15,452 nucleotides of DNA. It comes from SIAJ01 sp035258765 (GTDB lineage Bacteria; Planctomycetota; Planctomycetia; Gemmatales; Gemmataceae). Below the pieces are notes generated by a model. The model did no database searches, had not been told where the DNA came from, and was given only the letters and a program-made list of their open reading frames with translations. The position numbers and the translations under genes were made by a program. Of the stretch, positions 7,364-14,701 are shown one piece after another (the first letter of the stretch is position 1; every line of letters starts with the position of its first letter). The stretch is taken from contig DATFWZ010000348.1 in assembly GCA_035258765.1 (NCBI GenBank), forward strand, positions 1 to 15,452, written 5' to 3'.

Positions 7364-8431
7364 TTACCGGTTCGGCTTCGCGTCCGCGATCGGCCGCCCG
7401 GTCGGGCCTTCGACCAGCGCGAAGAGCCTCTCAAACGACGCCCGGCTGATTTCGCCGGCTCGCACAATCACGTGCTTCGTCTCGACTTCCTCGCGGCCGT
7501 TCAAGGTCAACGACACACGGACCGGGTAGGCGAACTCGTGCCCGGGCTCCAGGTCCGGGGTCTGGAAGGTTCGCTCGCGACCGGTGGACCTCAGTGCGAC
7601 TCCATCGACCGTGACCGTCGCCCCGGCCGGGACACAGAGGATCACGGTCGCCGGCTCCGGCCTCTGCAGCTCGGTCTTGATGCCATCTGTCTTCTTTGGT
7701 TCATCCTTCTTCGGCTCGTCCTTCTTCGGCCCGGGCGGCGGGAGCTTGTCCGGGGCCTTGGGCGGGAGCTCGATCCCCTTGGGTGGCGCGGGCGGGGTCG
7801 GGCCTTTCGGCAAAGGCGGCATCGGCGCCGGGCCGGACGGGACGTACCCGGGAATTCGGTATTCCGGATGCGGGAATGGCGGCAGGTCGGCGGTGGTCGG
7901 CGGGTGTCGCATTGGCATGGCCCCGTAGTAGCCGAAGTTGCCGAACCCACCGAACCCGGCATACCCGGCCCCCTGCGCGAGCCCGATCAGGCCGGTGTCG
8001 AAGGCGAAGTTTAGATTGCAGCAGGGGTTGCACTGGCGGTAGTTGGCATACGGTGGGGCCGACAAGTGCGGCGGGCAGCCAATGACGGATGTGTAGTACG
8101 CCGGCTGGCAGGCGACGCTCCACCCGTACCCACACCAGCCACACCCGCCGCCCGGCGCGCTCCCGCACGCGCCGCAGCAGGCCGCCGGGCGGTAGAAGCT
8201 GGGATGCGATGCCGCGCACTCTTCGCCGAGTCCGAGGGCAGCTCCAGGGTAGTAGCCAAACCCTTTCGTCCAGCACGTCACCCAGCCGTAGCGCGCTGGG
8301 GCGCAGCACTCAAAGAAGTCGCCGCCCGTCCAAAACCCGTTCCCGTAGTTGGACGGGGTGACCGGAGACTGATAGTGTCCGGGCAAGTCCGGCCCGGCCG
8401 TCATGGCGGCCAACATGACCAGGCTGTACAT
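7364..8431 (-). CDS. Exported Cys/Gly/Tyr-rich protein with C-terminal TIGR03000 domain
   Basis: The protein has 355 residues in three parts. A short hydrophobic N-terminus (about 3-17) looks like a weak or short signal peptide. Residues 25-175 are rich in Gly, Tyr and Cys, with 14 cysteines between 42 and 138 including CC and CxxC pairs. Then comes a Pro/Lys linker (175-258) with a PKKDE repeat, and finally a beta-rich domain at about 261-333 with ATVTVDG, RTFQTPDLEPG and HVIVRAGE, the signature of the planctomycete TIGR03000 domain. That domain's function is unknown. The frame extends to a TTG at 8452, but the ATG at 8431 has GGAG (8442-8439) seven bases upstream and leads straight into the hydrophobic segment. 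It follows the matrixin-like gene on the same strand after a 210-base gap. I infer an envelope or surface protein, possibly cross-linked through disulfides. Family assignment is firm for the last domain only. Confidence 0.85.
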   Translation of the reverse strand: MYSLVMLAAMTAGPDLPGHYQSPVTPSNYGNGFWTGGDFFECCAPARYGWVTCWTKGFGYYPGAALGLGEECAASHPSFYRPAACCGACGSAPGGGCGWCGYGWSVACQPAYYTSVIGCPPHLSAPPYANYRQCNPCCNLNFAFDTGLIGLAQGAGYAGFGGFGNFGYYGAMPMRHPPTTADLPPFPHPEYRIPGYVPSGPAPMPPLPKGPTPPAPPKGIELPPKAPDKLPPPGPKKDEPKKDEPKKTDGIKTELQRPEPATVILCVPAGATVTVDGVALRSTGRERTFQTPDLEPGHEFAYPVRVSLTLNGREEVETKHVIVRAGEISRASFERLFALVEGPTGRPIADAKPNR

Positions 8432-8478
8432 GCGAACGCTCCGATTCGCCAAAGGAGGGCGCGGATTGCGACAGTAGT

Positions 8479-8507
8479 AAGGATGGGCGCGCCGCGAAGC
8501 GGGTCAA
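8479..8507 (-). promoter_or_regulatory. Weak candidate promoter for the TIGR03000-domain gene
   Basis: On the minus strand TTGACC (8507-8502) matches five of six -35 bases. The best -10 at 16-17 bases spacing is poor (CATCCT or ATCCTT, 8485-8479). It lies about 50 bases upstream of the start codon, in the 210-base gap after the matrixin-like gene. That gap also holds a bulged hairpin around 8548-8582 and nothing else I recognise. Confidence 0.22.
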
Positions 8508-8641
8508 AGGGAAAGCCGCCCTGGATGCGGCCGGGTCAGTGTGGAACGCGCCCCGGTCGGGACGGTCAGCGCAACCGGGCGGCGGGTGATACGGGTCGGA
8601 CGAGGCTTGCGGTTCGGGAGCGTTCGCCGGTTGAAGGCGAC

Positions 8642-10519
8642 TCACACGCCGCCGCCCGTGGTCGGGGTCCGCTCGCCGTACGTGTAGTACCCGCGATCGT
8701 TGTAATAGTTGTACCCGGACGGTGGTGGCGATGACGACCCGGTGCCGCTTTGGTTCGGGTCGGACGGCGTCACGCCGACCGGGTCGGTCATCAGAGCCAT
8801 CTCCAGGGTGAACGACGAGGCCACGAACGGCAGGAACGACCCGTTCCCGGTCACGACGATCCGGTACGTCCCCGGGCCGAGCAGGGCCACGCCGTCCACC
8901 GAATCCCCGGCCCGGGCCAGGAGTTGGAAGCGCACCTGATTGTTGGCGTCGTAGACGGTGAACATGACCGACGGCCCGAGGATCAGCGTCTGCAGGGCGG
9001 AAAGCCGGAAGTAGATCTGGGCGCTGCCGATCACCTCTAAGGTTCCAGTCGTCTCGGGGTTCAGGAGCGTCAACTGACCGGACGCGACCTGGTGCGGGGT
9101 GGTCACCCGCGACCGGAAGTCGGCCCGCAGCTCATAGGCCCCCGCCGTGGTAGTCCGTGACTTGACGGCGATCAAGTAATCGACACCTTCCGCGGCGTCG
9201 TCCACCTGGACTGCGTATAGGCCGTTCCCGTCCGCCTCGACGCGCGAGGACACTACCAGGCCGAGCGAGTTGTATACGACGATCGACAGCGATAGATTCG
9301 GCGCGAACGCCCGGACCGTGGCGGTCAGCACGTTCTTTTGGTTCAGCCCGGGGATCGGTGACCGAGCCCGGTAGAAGTCCACGTCCCCGCTCGCGCGGAT
9401 CTGGGCAAATACTCGATACGCGGTCGCCCCGTTGGAACCAACATTCGAGAGCGTTGTCGCCCGCAACGCGTTGTCATTCGTTCGGGCGTCGTCGGCCGGG
9501 GCCTGCCCGGCCAGGGTGACGGTGACCGGTGCGGTCGGGGACGGCGTAACCGTGAGCTGGTACGCGCCGGCCGCGAACGCGGTGTCGGGAGCGTCCTCCA
9601 CCAGAATGTAGTATGTCACCCCGGGGACAAGTCCGGTCAGACTCAGGGTCAGCGTCTGGCCCGGACCGGTGGCGGTGGCCACGCCGACCCGATGCATCGC
9701 CGAGTTGTAGACGTCAATGCGCCCGGCCAGGAGGCTGATTCCCGCGGCCTTCAGCTCGACCACGGCCGACCCATTCGACGGACCGGTAAACGAATACCAA
9801 TCGACGTCGGAAGTACTCGCGAGATCGCCGTAGGTGAGCTTGGCGCCGCTGCCGAGGAGCGCGGACGCGGCGGTGGTCGAGTCGTTCCCGGTGGCCGGCT
9901 CCCAGTTGCTCGCCGGCCGGGCGCCGTCGAGGGCCTGGATCCGGGACACGTCCTCGGCATTCAACCCGGTGCGAGCCCCCTGGTAGAACTCGTACATGAC
10001 GGACGTCGGGTCGGCGCTGTTCCCGACCCCGAAGGAGTGCCCGGCCTCCTGGAGGAAGACGGTGAACAGGTCGCGGCCGGTGCCGGGCCCGAAGGAGTAG
10101 TTGCTGTTCAGGATGATGTCGCCGGTCCGGGTCCCGCCGAGGTCGCCGGGCGGAGTGGTGATGGCGAGCACGCTCCCGGACAGCGGGGCGGCGTAGATGC
10201 GGATGTCGCCGAAGCGCGAGTCGGCCTGTTCGCGGCCGGACGTGCCAAGGGCGGCACCGCTGTCGGAGACGACGCCGACATTCAAGTCGGCCTGCGCGGC
10301 CCATGCCTGGAACGCCCGCAGGATCTCGGCCTGCCACTGGGCCGGGGTGAGCCCGGACTGGGCCATGACAGCGAACAGCTCACTTCGCGACCCGTCAACA
10401 TTCGTCCCGTCCGGGGCAAAGCTGACGGTCAGGGCGGTGCCGTTGGCCCATGGGATGCCGAACTGGGCCGGCACCTTGCGGGCTTCGAGGGCCTCCACGG
10501 CGAGTCGGGCGCGCTTCAT
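8642..10519 (-). CDS. Matrixin-like (M10-type) exported protein with degenerate zinc motif and PPC-like domains
   Basis: The protein has 625 residues. The N-terminus (VEALEARKVPA at 8-18) resembles the LExR-VP motif common at the start of planctomycete exported proteins. Residues 19-202 match a planctomycete matrixin-type metalloprotease domain: FGDIRIYA, DLFTVFLQEAGHSFGVGNSADPTSVMY in substance, then RTGLNAEDV. In the zinc motif HExxHxxGxxH, the first and third histidines are replaced: Gln157-Glu158-xx-His161-xx-Gly164-xx-Asn167. The Met-turn Met175 and the glutamate remain. Two beta-rich domains like pre-peptidase C-terminal (PPC) domains follow (about 215-327 and 343-469; DVDWYSF and DVDFYRA), then a third beta-rich stretch (476-577) and a Tyr/Gly-rich tail (601-625). 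The ATG at 10519 has GGAGG (10534-10530) ten bases upstream. It is 85 bases after the kinase gene. The protein is probably inactive as a protease and may bind surface ligands. Confidence 0.85.
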   Translation of the reverse strand: MKRARLAVEALEARKVPAQFGIPWANGTALTVSFAPDGTNVDGSRSELFAVMAQSGLTPAQWQAEILRAFQAWAAQADLNVGVVSDSGAALGTSGREQADSRFGDIRIYAAPLSGSVLAITTPPGDLGGTRTGDIILNSNYSFGPGTGRDLFTVFLQEAGHSFGVGNSADPTSVMYEFYQGARTGLNAEDVSRIQALDGARPASNWEPATGNDSTTAASALLGSGAKLTYGDLASTSDVDWYSFTGPSNGSAVVELKAAGISLLAGRIDVYNSAMHRVGVATATGPGQTLTLSLTGLVPGVTYYILVEDAPDTAFAAGAYQLTVTPSPTAPVTVTLAGQAPADDARTNDNALRATTLSNVGSNGATAYRVFAQIRASGDVDFYRARSPIPGLNQKNVLTATVRAFAPNLSLSIVVYNSLGLVVSSRVEADGNGLYAVQVDDAAEGVDYLIAVKSRTTTAGAYELRADFRSRVTTPHQVASGQLTLLNPETTGTLEVIGSAQIYFRLSALQTLILGPSVMFTVYDANNQVRFQLLARAGDSVDGVALLGPGTYRIVVTGNGSFLPFVASSFTLEMALMTDPVGVTPSDPNQSGTGSSSPPPSGYNYYNDRGYYTYGERTPTTGGGV

Positions 10520-10541
10520 TGTCCGTCACCCTCCGTCTGGG

Positions 10542-10599
10542 CGGTCCGGGGGTTGCGGACCGGTCGTATGTACAACTGAATTCGCGGGCGGCTTCCGCC
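10542..10599. terminator. Two small hairpins between the kinase and matrixin-like genes
   Basis: The first is a 7-bp stem (CGGTCCG 10542-10548, CGGACCG 10556-10562) with a G-rich 7-base loop. The second is GGCGG-CTT-CCGCC (10587-10599), five bases after the kinase stop codon on the minus strand. Neither has a T-run. They could end part of the kinase transcripts or protect the 3' end of a processed message; this is inference. Confidence 0.35.
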
Positions 10600-10604
10600 A
10601 GTGC

Positions 10605-13600
10605 TCACTTTGTCGCGCCGAGGTCTTTCATCACTTTCACGCCTTCGAAGAGCCGGCGGAATTTCTCGTCCCCCCTTAACGGGTCCAGGTCGGTGTCCGT
10701 GAGCACGTATTCGTGTCCGAACCCGCGGAGCAGGGCTGTCGCCACCAGCCGCACGCCCTCCGACTTGTGCGCCGGGTCCGAGCGCGAAACCACGGCGAAG
10801 ACGCAAGCGGCTTGGTAATAAGTGGACGCATGCGGGGAGCCGTCGAGGAGCCGGCGGGCCTCGGCAACGGCTTCCTCCCCGCGACCGAGCCGGGCGAGGT
10901 AGACCGCCCGGCCGCCGCGGGCGTTTTGGTTGTCCGGGTACAGGGCCAGAAGCCGATCCACGACGGCCAGGGCGTCCGGCGTGCGGTCCAACTTTTCGCC
11001 CAGCAACCAGGCCTGGTTCAGCCGAGCATCCGGGTAGAAGGGGTCGAGCCTTTCCGCGGCCTGAAAGTCGGCGAGGGCCGCGTCCGGCTCACGGCTGGCG
11101 CGGGCGAGCCCGCGCGTGACGAAGCTGGCGGGGTCGGTGGGGTCGCGCTTCATGCCCTCGGCCCGGTCGGCGGCTGCGCCCACCTTGTCCCCTGCCGCCT
11201 CGCGGACCATGGCGCGGACGAAGTACGCCCGCGTAGGCGCATGCGGGTCGGACAGGAGGGCGTTGAGGTCGGCCAGGGCCTCCGGGTACTTGCCGAGGGT
11301 GCGCAGGACCAGAGCCCGCGTGAGGCGGGCGTCGGCCAGCCCGAGTTCGAGGCGGAGGGCCCTGTCCAAGTTACCCAGGGCCAGGTCGAGGTCCTTGCCG
11401 TGTCGGAACGCAAGGTCTCCGAGAGCGGCGAGCGTCCGGGCGGACAGGGGCCGGAGGGCCGCGCACACGGCGTACGCGGCCCGGCCATCCTCGTACTGCC
11501 CAAGGGCGTCGTGGCAGCGCGCCTTCAGGTACCAGCCACCGAAGTCCTCCGGGTTGCGGGCGACGAACGCGGTCGCCAGCGGCAGGGTTTCCTTGTGCCG
11601 GCCCCGGGCTGCCAGGTCGCAGGCGCGCAAGAAGTCGCCGCGCCCGCCGTCCGCGACGACTTTTGCCAACTCACCCTTCGTCAGCCCTGTCAGTTCGGAC
11701 CGTTGGAACTCGGCGGCCGGCCGCGCCGACGCGTCAAGCGTGTCCGCGGCGAGTGCGTTGAGCCTCTGGGCCAACTCCGCGTCGCGACGGGACAGCGCCG
11801 CCGCACGCGCGGCCAGGAAGGCGACTTCGCCGACCTCGTCCCGCAGGCGCTTGCGCTCCGAAACAGGCAAGCGGGCGACTTCGTCGCGTTCCTCCCAACC
11901 GGATTCGGCGACCCCGTACCGATCGAGCGCCTCGCTGCCGAGACGGAGCACATCGGCCGAACCGGCGGGGGAACCCGCTGCCTGCCGAACTCGGTCGGTC
12001 AACGTCAAGAAGTCCTCGAACTGCCGGTACGCGGCCGCCCGCTCCCGGTCCTGCCGCTCGGCCCGGGCGGCCAGCGACTTCTGCACGGCCGCGGCCGAAC
12101 CGACGAGCAAGAGGGCCGCGGCATACGCGGCCACGGCGCCCGGCGCTGTGACCCGCGGGTGCCGGCGGACCCACTTCCGTATCTGCTCCCGCAGCGACGG
12201 CTCGCGGGTGTGCTTGAGAGGCAGATTCGCCAGGTGTCGGGCGATGTCGTCCCGCAAGTCGGCGGCCGACTGGTACCGGTCGGCCGGAGCTGGCTCCAGG
12301 CACTTTCGGACGATCGCCTCGACCGCCGGACTTACCTCGGGGTTTCGCGTGCGCAGTCGAGGCGGGGCCAACGACCGCTCGACTTGCATCCGGTCGAGGA
12401 CCGCCCGGGTCGGCCCCGTGTAATTCGGGAACGGCAGGGCGCGTGTGAGCAGCTCGAACATTATCACGCCGAGGGCGTAGATGTCGGCCCGGCCGTCCAC
12501 CTGGTCCCGGGGCCCGCCGCCGAATGCCTTCATTTGCTCCGGGGACATGTACGGCAAGGTCCCCCCGACACGCGCTTTCTCCGCCCCCGCCTCGTTGCCA
12601 TCCTCGGCCAGGTTGAAGTCGAGCAGCATCGGCTGGCCGTCGTCCGCGAGCAGGACGTTGGCCGGCTTGATGTCGCGGTGGATGATCCCCTTCTCGTGGG
12701 CGTGGGCCAGGGCGTCGGCCAGCCGCTCGACGACCCGCAGCACCGCCTCGACGTACGTGGCCGCCTCGAGCCAATCGGGACCGGTGACGACCCCGGCACC
12801 TTGCCGGCAGCGGACCGCGTCGGCCAGGGACTTTCCAGTCGGCGGCCGACGGTCATTGATCAGGTCTGTCAGCGCGCTGGCCAAGGTCGTCCCGCCGAAG
12901 AACGGCATACACAGTGCCTGGAACGGGCGGCCGCCGTGGGCCGAGTAGACCGGGACAATGTTCGTGTGCTGCAGCCGGGCGAGGGTGCGGACCTCCGCGG
13001 CCAGGGCCGAGGAGAGTTTCAAGGCCACGCGCCGGTCGGCCAGGTCGGTCTGCTCGGCGAGGTAGACCCGGCCGAACGCCCCACGGCCCAATTCCCGTAG
13101 GAGCCGGAACCCGAAGACCACCTCCCCGGGCTCCGGCGTCGCCACGGCCAACTTGGACGGCCGCGGCCATTGTTCGGGCACTTCCAACGGCGCGCGGACG
13201 GGCGCGACCACCGGGCGCACGTCGACTTGTTGTGTCCGCTGCTTGTCCGGGATCGGCTTGGCCGGCGCCGGACAAGTGCCGGTTCGCCGAGTGGTCGGGT
13301 TTGGTCGGGCGGTGGCCGCGTCCGGGCCCGGCCAGCTGGATACGTCCACGTCGTACTGCCGAGCGTAGTCGTCCCGGGAGGGCCGCTGCCCGGCCAGGGC
13401 CCGCTGACGGTAGTGTTCGAACGCGACGGCCGCCCGCGCCGCCGGCTCGGCCAGCTCCGGGTAGCGGCTCAGGTAGGAGTCGAGGTCCGGGCGCTCGCCG
13501 CGAGCCCACCGGAATTCCAGGTCCACGCGCACCAGCTCGCACACAGCCTCGGCCCGGACCGGGTCGTCGTGTGACGGCAGGAACGAGTCCAGGTCCGGCA

Positions 13601-13676
13601 GGTGGGAGTCGGTGGCGGCGCGCTCGTAGGCGCGGAGGAGGGCGTCAATGGCAATGGACGCGTCGGTGACGGGCAT
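10605..13676 (-). CDS. Transmembrane Ser/Thr protein kinase with N-terminal planctomycete module and TPR tail
   Basis: The 1023-residue Hanks-type kinase begins with a helical region (about 7-110) containing LVRVDLEFRWARGERPDL and YLSRYPEL, a pattern seen ahead of the kinase domain in many planctomycete kinases. A low-complexity linker follows. The kinase domain (about 190-480) shows LGRGAFGRV (196-204), Lys220 in VALK, Glu228, HRDIKPAN (333-340), DFN in place of DFG (353-355), GGTLPYMSPEQ (371-381) and DIYALGVIMFELL. A membrane helix spans about 511-531. The rest (about 540-1000) holds TPR-like repeats (LGDLAFRHGKDLDLALGNL, LRTLGKYPEALADLNALL) and should face outward. The frame could start at a TTG at 13748, but the ATG at 13676 has AAGGA (13688-13684) seven bases upstream. 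The ECF sigma gene lies 141 bases upstream on the same strand, the usual planctomycete ECF/kinase pairing, so the sigma factor is a likely but unproven substrate. Confidence 0.93.
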   Translation of the reverse strand: MPVTDASIAIDALLRAYERAATDSHLPDLDSFLPSHDDPVRAEAVCELVRVDLEFRWARGERPDLDSYLSRYPELAEPAARAAVAFEHYRQRALAGQRPSRDDYARQYDVDVSSWPGPDAATARPNPTTRRTGTCPAPAKPIPDKQRTQQVDVRPVVAPVRAPLEVPEQWPRPSKLAVATPEPGEVVFGFRLLRELGRGAFGRVYLAEQTDLADRRVALKLSSALAAEVRTLARLQHTNIVPVYSAHGGRPFQALCMPFFGGTTLASALTDLINDRRPPTGKSLADAVRCRQGAGVVTGPDWLEAATYVEAVLRVVERLADALAHAHEKGIIHRDIKPANVLLADDGQPMLLDFNLAEDGNEAGAEKARVGGTLPYMSPEQMKAFGGGPRDQVDGRADIYALGVIMFELLTRALPFPNYTGPTRAVLDRMQVERSLAPPRLRTRNPEVSPAVEAIVRKCLEPAPADRYQSAADLRDDIARHLANLPLKHTREPSLREQIRKWVRRHPRVTAPGAVAAYAAALLLVGSAAAVQKSLAARAERQDRERAAAYRQFEDFLTLTDRVRQAAGSPAGSADVLRLGSEALDRYGVAESGWEERDEVARLPVSERKRLRDEVGEVAFLAARAAALSRRDAELAQRLNALAADTLDASARPAAEFQRSELTGLTKGELAKVVADGGRGDFLRACDLAARGRHKETLPLATAFVARNPEDFGGWYLKARCHDALGQYEDGRAAYAVCAALRPLSARTLAALGDLAFRHGKDLDLALGNLDRALRLELGLADARLTRALVLRTLGKYPEALADLNALLSDPHAPTRAYFVRAMVREAAGDKVGAAADRAEGMKRDPTDPASFVTRGLARASREPDAALADFQAAERLDPFYPDARLNQAWLLGEKLDRTPDALAVVDRLLALYPDNQNARGGRAVYLARLGRGEEAVAEARRLLDGSPHASTYYQAACVFAVVSRSDPAHKSEGVRLVATALLRGFGHEYVLTDTDLDPLRGDEKFRRLFEGVKVMKDLGATK

Positions 13677-13784
13677 GTCCCGATCCTTGCGAATCGCTGG
13701 GCGCTGGACGCCGGCGCGGGCGTGGTTCAACCGCGGGGTAGCGGGCAACGGGACGGGAGGCAGTCAACAGAGTAAACCGGCTCC

Positions 13785-13814
13785 GCGGCGGGGGGCCGCC
13801 AGGGATTCCGCCGC
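13785..13814. promoter_or_regulatory. GC-rich hairpin between ECF sigma and kinase genes
   Basis: GCGGCGG (13785-13791) pairs with CCGCCGC (13808-13814); alternatively GGCGG-GGGG-CCGCC (13787-13800) forms a tight 5-bp hairpin. The structure begins four bases after the sigma stop codon on the minus strand, within the 141-base gap ahead of the kinase. It has no T-run. It could reduce read-through into the kinase or mark an RNA processing site, so the two genes may be expressed at different levels. The same gap holds a TTGACT (near 13767-13762) that could be a -35 box but has no good -10. Confidence 0.35.
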
Positions 13815-13817
13815 CCG

Positions 13818-14411
13818 TCAACACTTCGCTCCCATCAACTCGGCCAAATGCTCGCGAGCCTTCTGCAATGATCGCTCGACCGACCGCTTCGACCGGCCGG
13901 TCCGGGTGGCGATTTCCGCCACCTCGTAGCCTTCCAGGCGAAGCTCGACGACCGTGCGCTCGGGCTCGGGCAGCTGTTCCATGACGTCGCGGACGGCCAA
14001 CTCCATCAGGTCGGACTCGGGGTCGGTGATCGGGGCCATCTCCTCGCCGCCCCAGCCGACGGTGGCCCGGGCGTCGCGGCGGGCGGCCGCGTGGTACGCG
14101 TGCAGGGATCGCACCTTGTTCACGGTCACCACGGCGAGCAGGCGCCACAGGCTCTCGCCGTCGGGCACCTGGTACAGGCCGCGGCGGGCACTCTCGAAGA
14201 AGGCGCGAAAGACGGACTGGACGACGTCGTCGGCGTCGAGCCGGGCGTGCACGTGGTCGGGCAGTCGGGCCCGGGCCAGCGCCCGGATTCGGTCCGCATA
14301 GCGCCGGTAGAGCACGTCGGCGGCGGTCTCCTGGCCGCCGGCCAGGCGGCGCAGGAGCGACCGGTCGGACGTGGAATCCGTCGGGGGTTTTGGTCGTGGT
14401 AACGGATCCAT
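13818..14411 (-). CDS. ECF sigma factor paired with a Ser/Thr kinase
   Basis: The 197-residue protein has sigma region 2 at about 28-105 (VLYRRYADRIRALARARL, then DADDVVQSVFRAFF at 59-72 and LWRLLAVVTVNKV at 88-100) and region 4 at about 140-193, with the helix-turn-helix in YEVAEIATRTGRSKRSVERSLQ (162-183). It has no membrane segment or C-terminal extension. The frame is open up to an ATG at 14612, but the extra 67 residues are not sigma-like; the ATG at 14411 begins a typical N-terminus. Neither start has a clear Shine-Dalgarno sequence. The kinase at 10605-13676 follows on the same strand. The established precedent for kinase-controlled ECF factors is EcfP/PknT of Vibrio parahaemolyticus. 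No anti-sigma gene is present. The Thr/Ser-rich turn before region 4 helix 3 (Thr169, Thr171, Ser174, Ser177) offers possible phosphorylation sites, as inference. Confidence 0.9.
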   Translation of the reverse strand: MDPLPRPKPPTDSTSDRSLLRRLAGGQETAADVLYRRYADRIRALARARLPDHVHARLDADDVVQSVFRAFFESARRGLYQVPDGESLWRLLAVVTVNKVRSLHAYHAAARRDARATVGWGGEEMAPITDPESDLMELAVRDVMEQLPEPERTVVELRLEGYEVAEIATRTGRSKRSVERSLQKAREHLAELMGAKC

Positions 14412-14628
14412 GTCGGGTGTAGTCGTAATGACGGGACGCCGGGCGAACCCGCGAAAAAGGGGGATGCGGGGAGACTTGATTGAACCTAGAACAGAAAACC
14501 CACTCGTGCCCAATGAAGCAATCAGCCGGAGATGAAAGTGGCGTCGGTAGTTCTGGAACGGGCTGTGCGGGGGGACAACTGCGGACGCAGTGGACGTCAC
14601 TTTGGTGGACATGGAATCGGGTCATTCT

Positions 14629-14668
14629 GAAGATCGCCAGGGGGCAGGGGTGTGGGTTGGCGATCTTC
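14629..14668. repeat. 11-bp inverted repeat enclosing a G-rich loop
   Basis: GAAGATCGCCA (14629-14639) and TGGCGATCTTC (14658-14668) are perfect reverse complements. The 18-base loop between them is G5-CA-G4-TGT-G3-T, three consecutive G-tracts followed by GG at 14659-14660. As DNA or RNA it could form a long hairpin, or on the plus strand a quadruplex-like structure. It may be a regulator site or a leader element for the plus-strand sigma gene. Confidence 0.6.
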
Positions 14669-14686
14669 GAATCGTCGTTGACGGAT

Positions 14687-14701
14687 CTGCCATTATGGCA
14701 G
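14687..14701. promoter_or_regulatory. 15-bp palindrome, candidate operator
   Basis: CTGCCAT-T-ATGGCAG is a perfect 7-bp inverted repeat around one base; CGG (14682-14684) and CCG (14702-14704) extend it if a 2-base bulge is allowed. Its symmetry and placement in a divergent regulatory region, about 97 bases ahead of the plus-strand sigma start, fit a site for a dimeric DNA-binding protein. No second copy was noticed in the window. Confidence 0.4.

Noticed and set aside
7240..7467. N-terminal extension of ilvC to 7467
   Set aside because: The extra 76 residues are basic and unlike any KARI, overlap the coding end of the upstream gene, and the ATG at 7239 has a good ribosome binding site.
7691..7735. 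Short tandem repeat in the TIGR03000-domain gene, considered as a mobile or CRISPR-like repeat
   Set aside because: It encodes the PKKDEPKKDEPKK linker of the protein, in frame and with only about two units, so it is ordinary low-complexity coding sequence.
10713..13100. A 795-codon open frame on the plus strand opposite the kinase gene
   Set aside because: It is a shadow of the GC-rich kinase gene on the other strand. Its composition is not protein-like, it has no recognisable domain, and the minus-strand kinase explains the region completely.
14412..14612. N-terminal extension of the ECF sigma gene to the ATG at 14612
   Set aside because: The 67 added residues show no sigma-like sequence and cross the regulatory region; the ATG at 14411 gives a typical ECF N-terminus.
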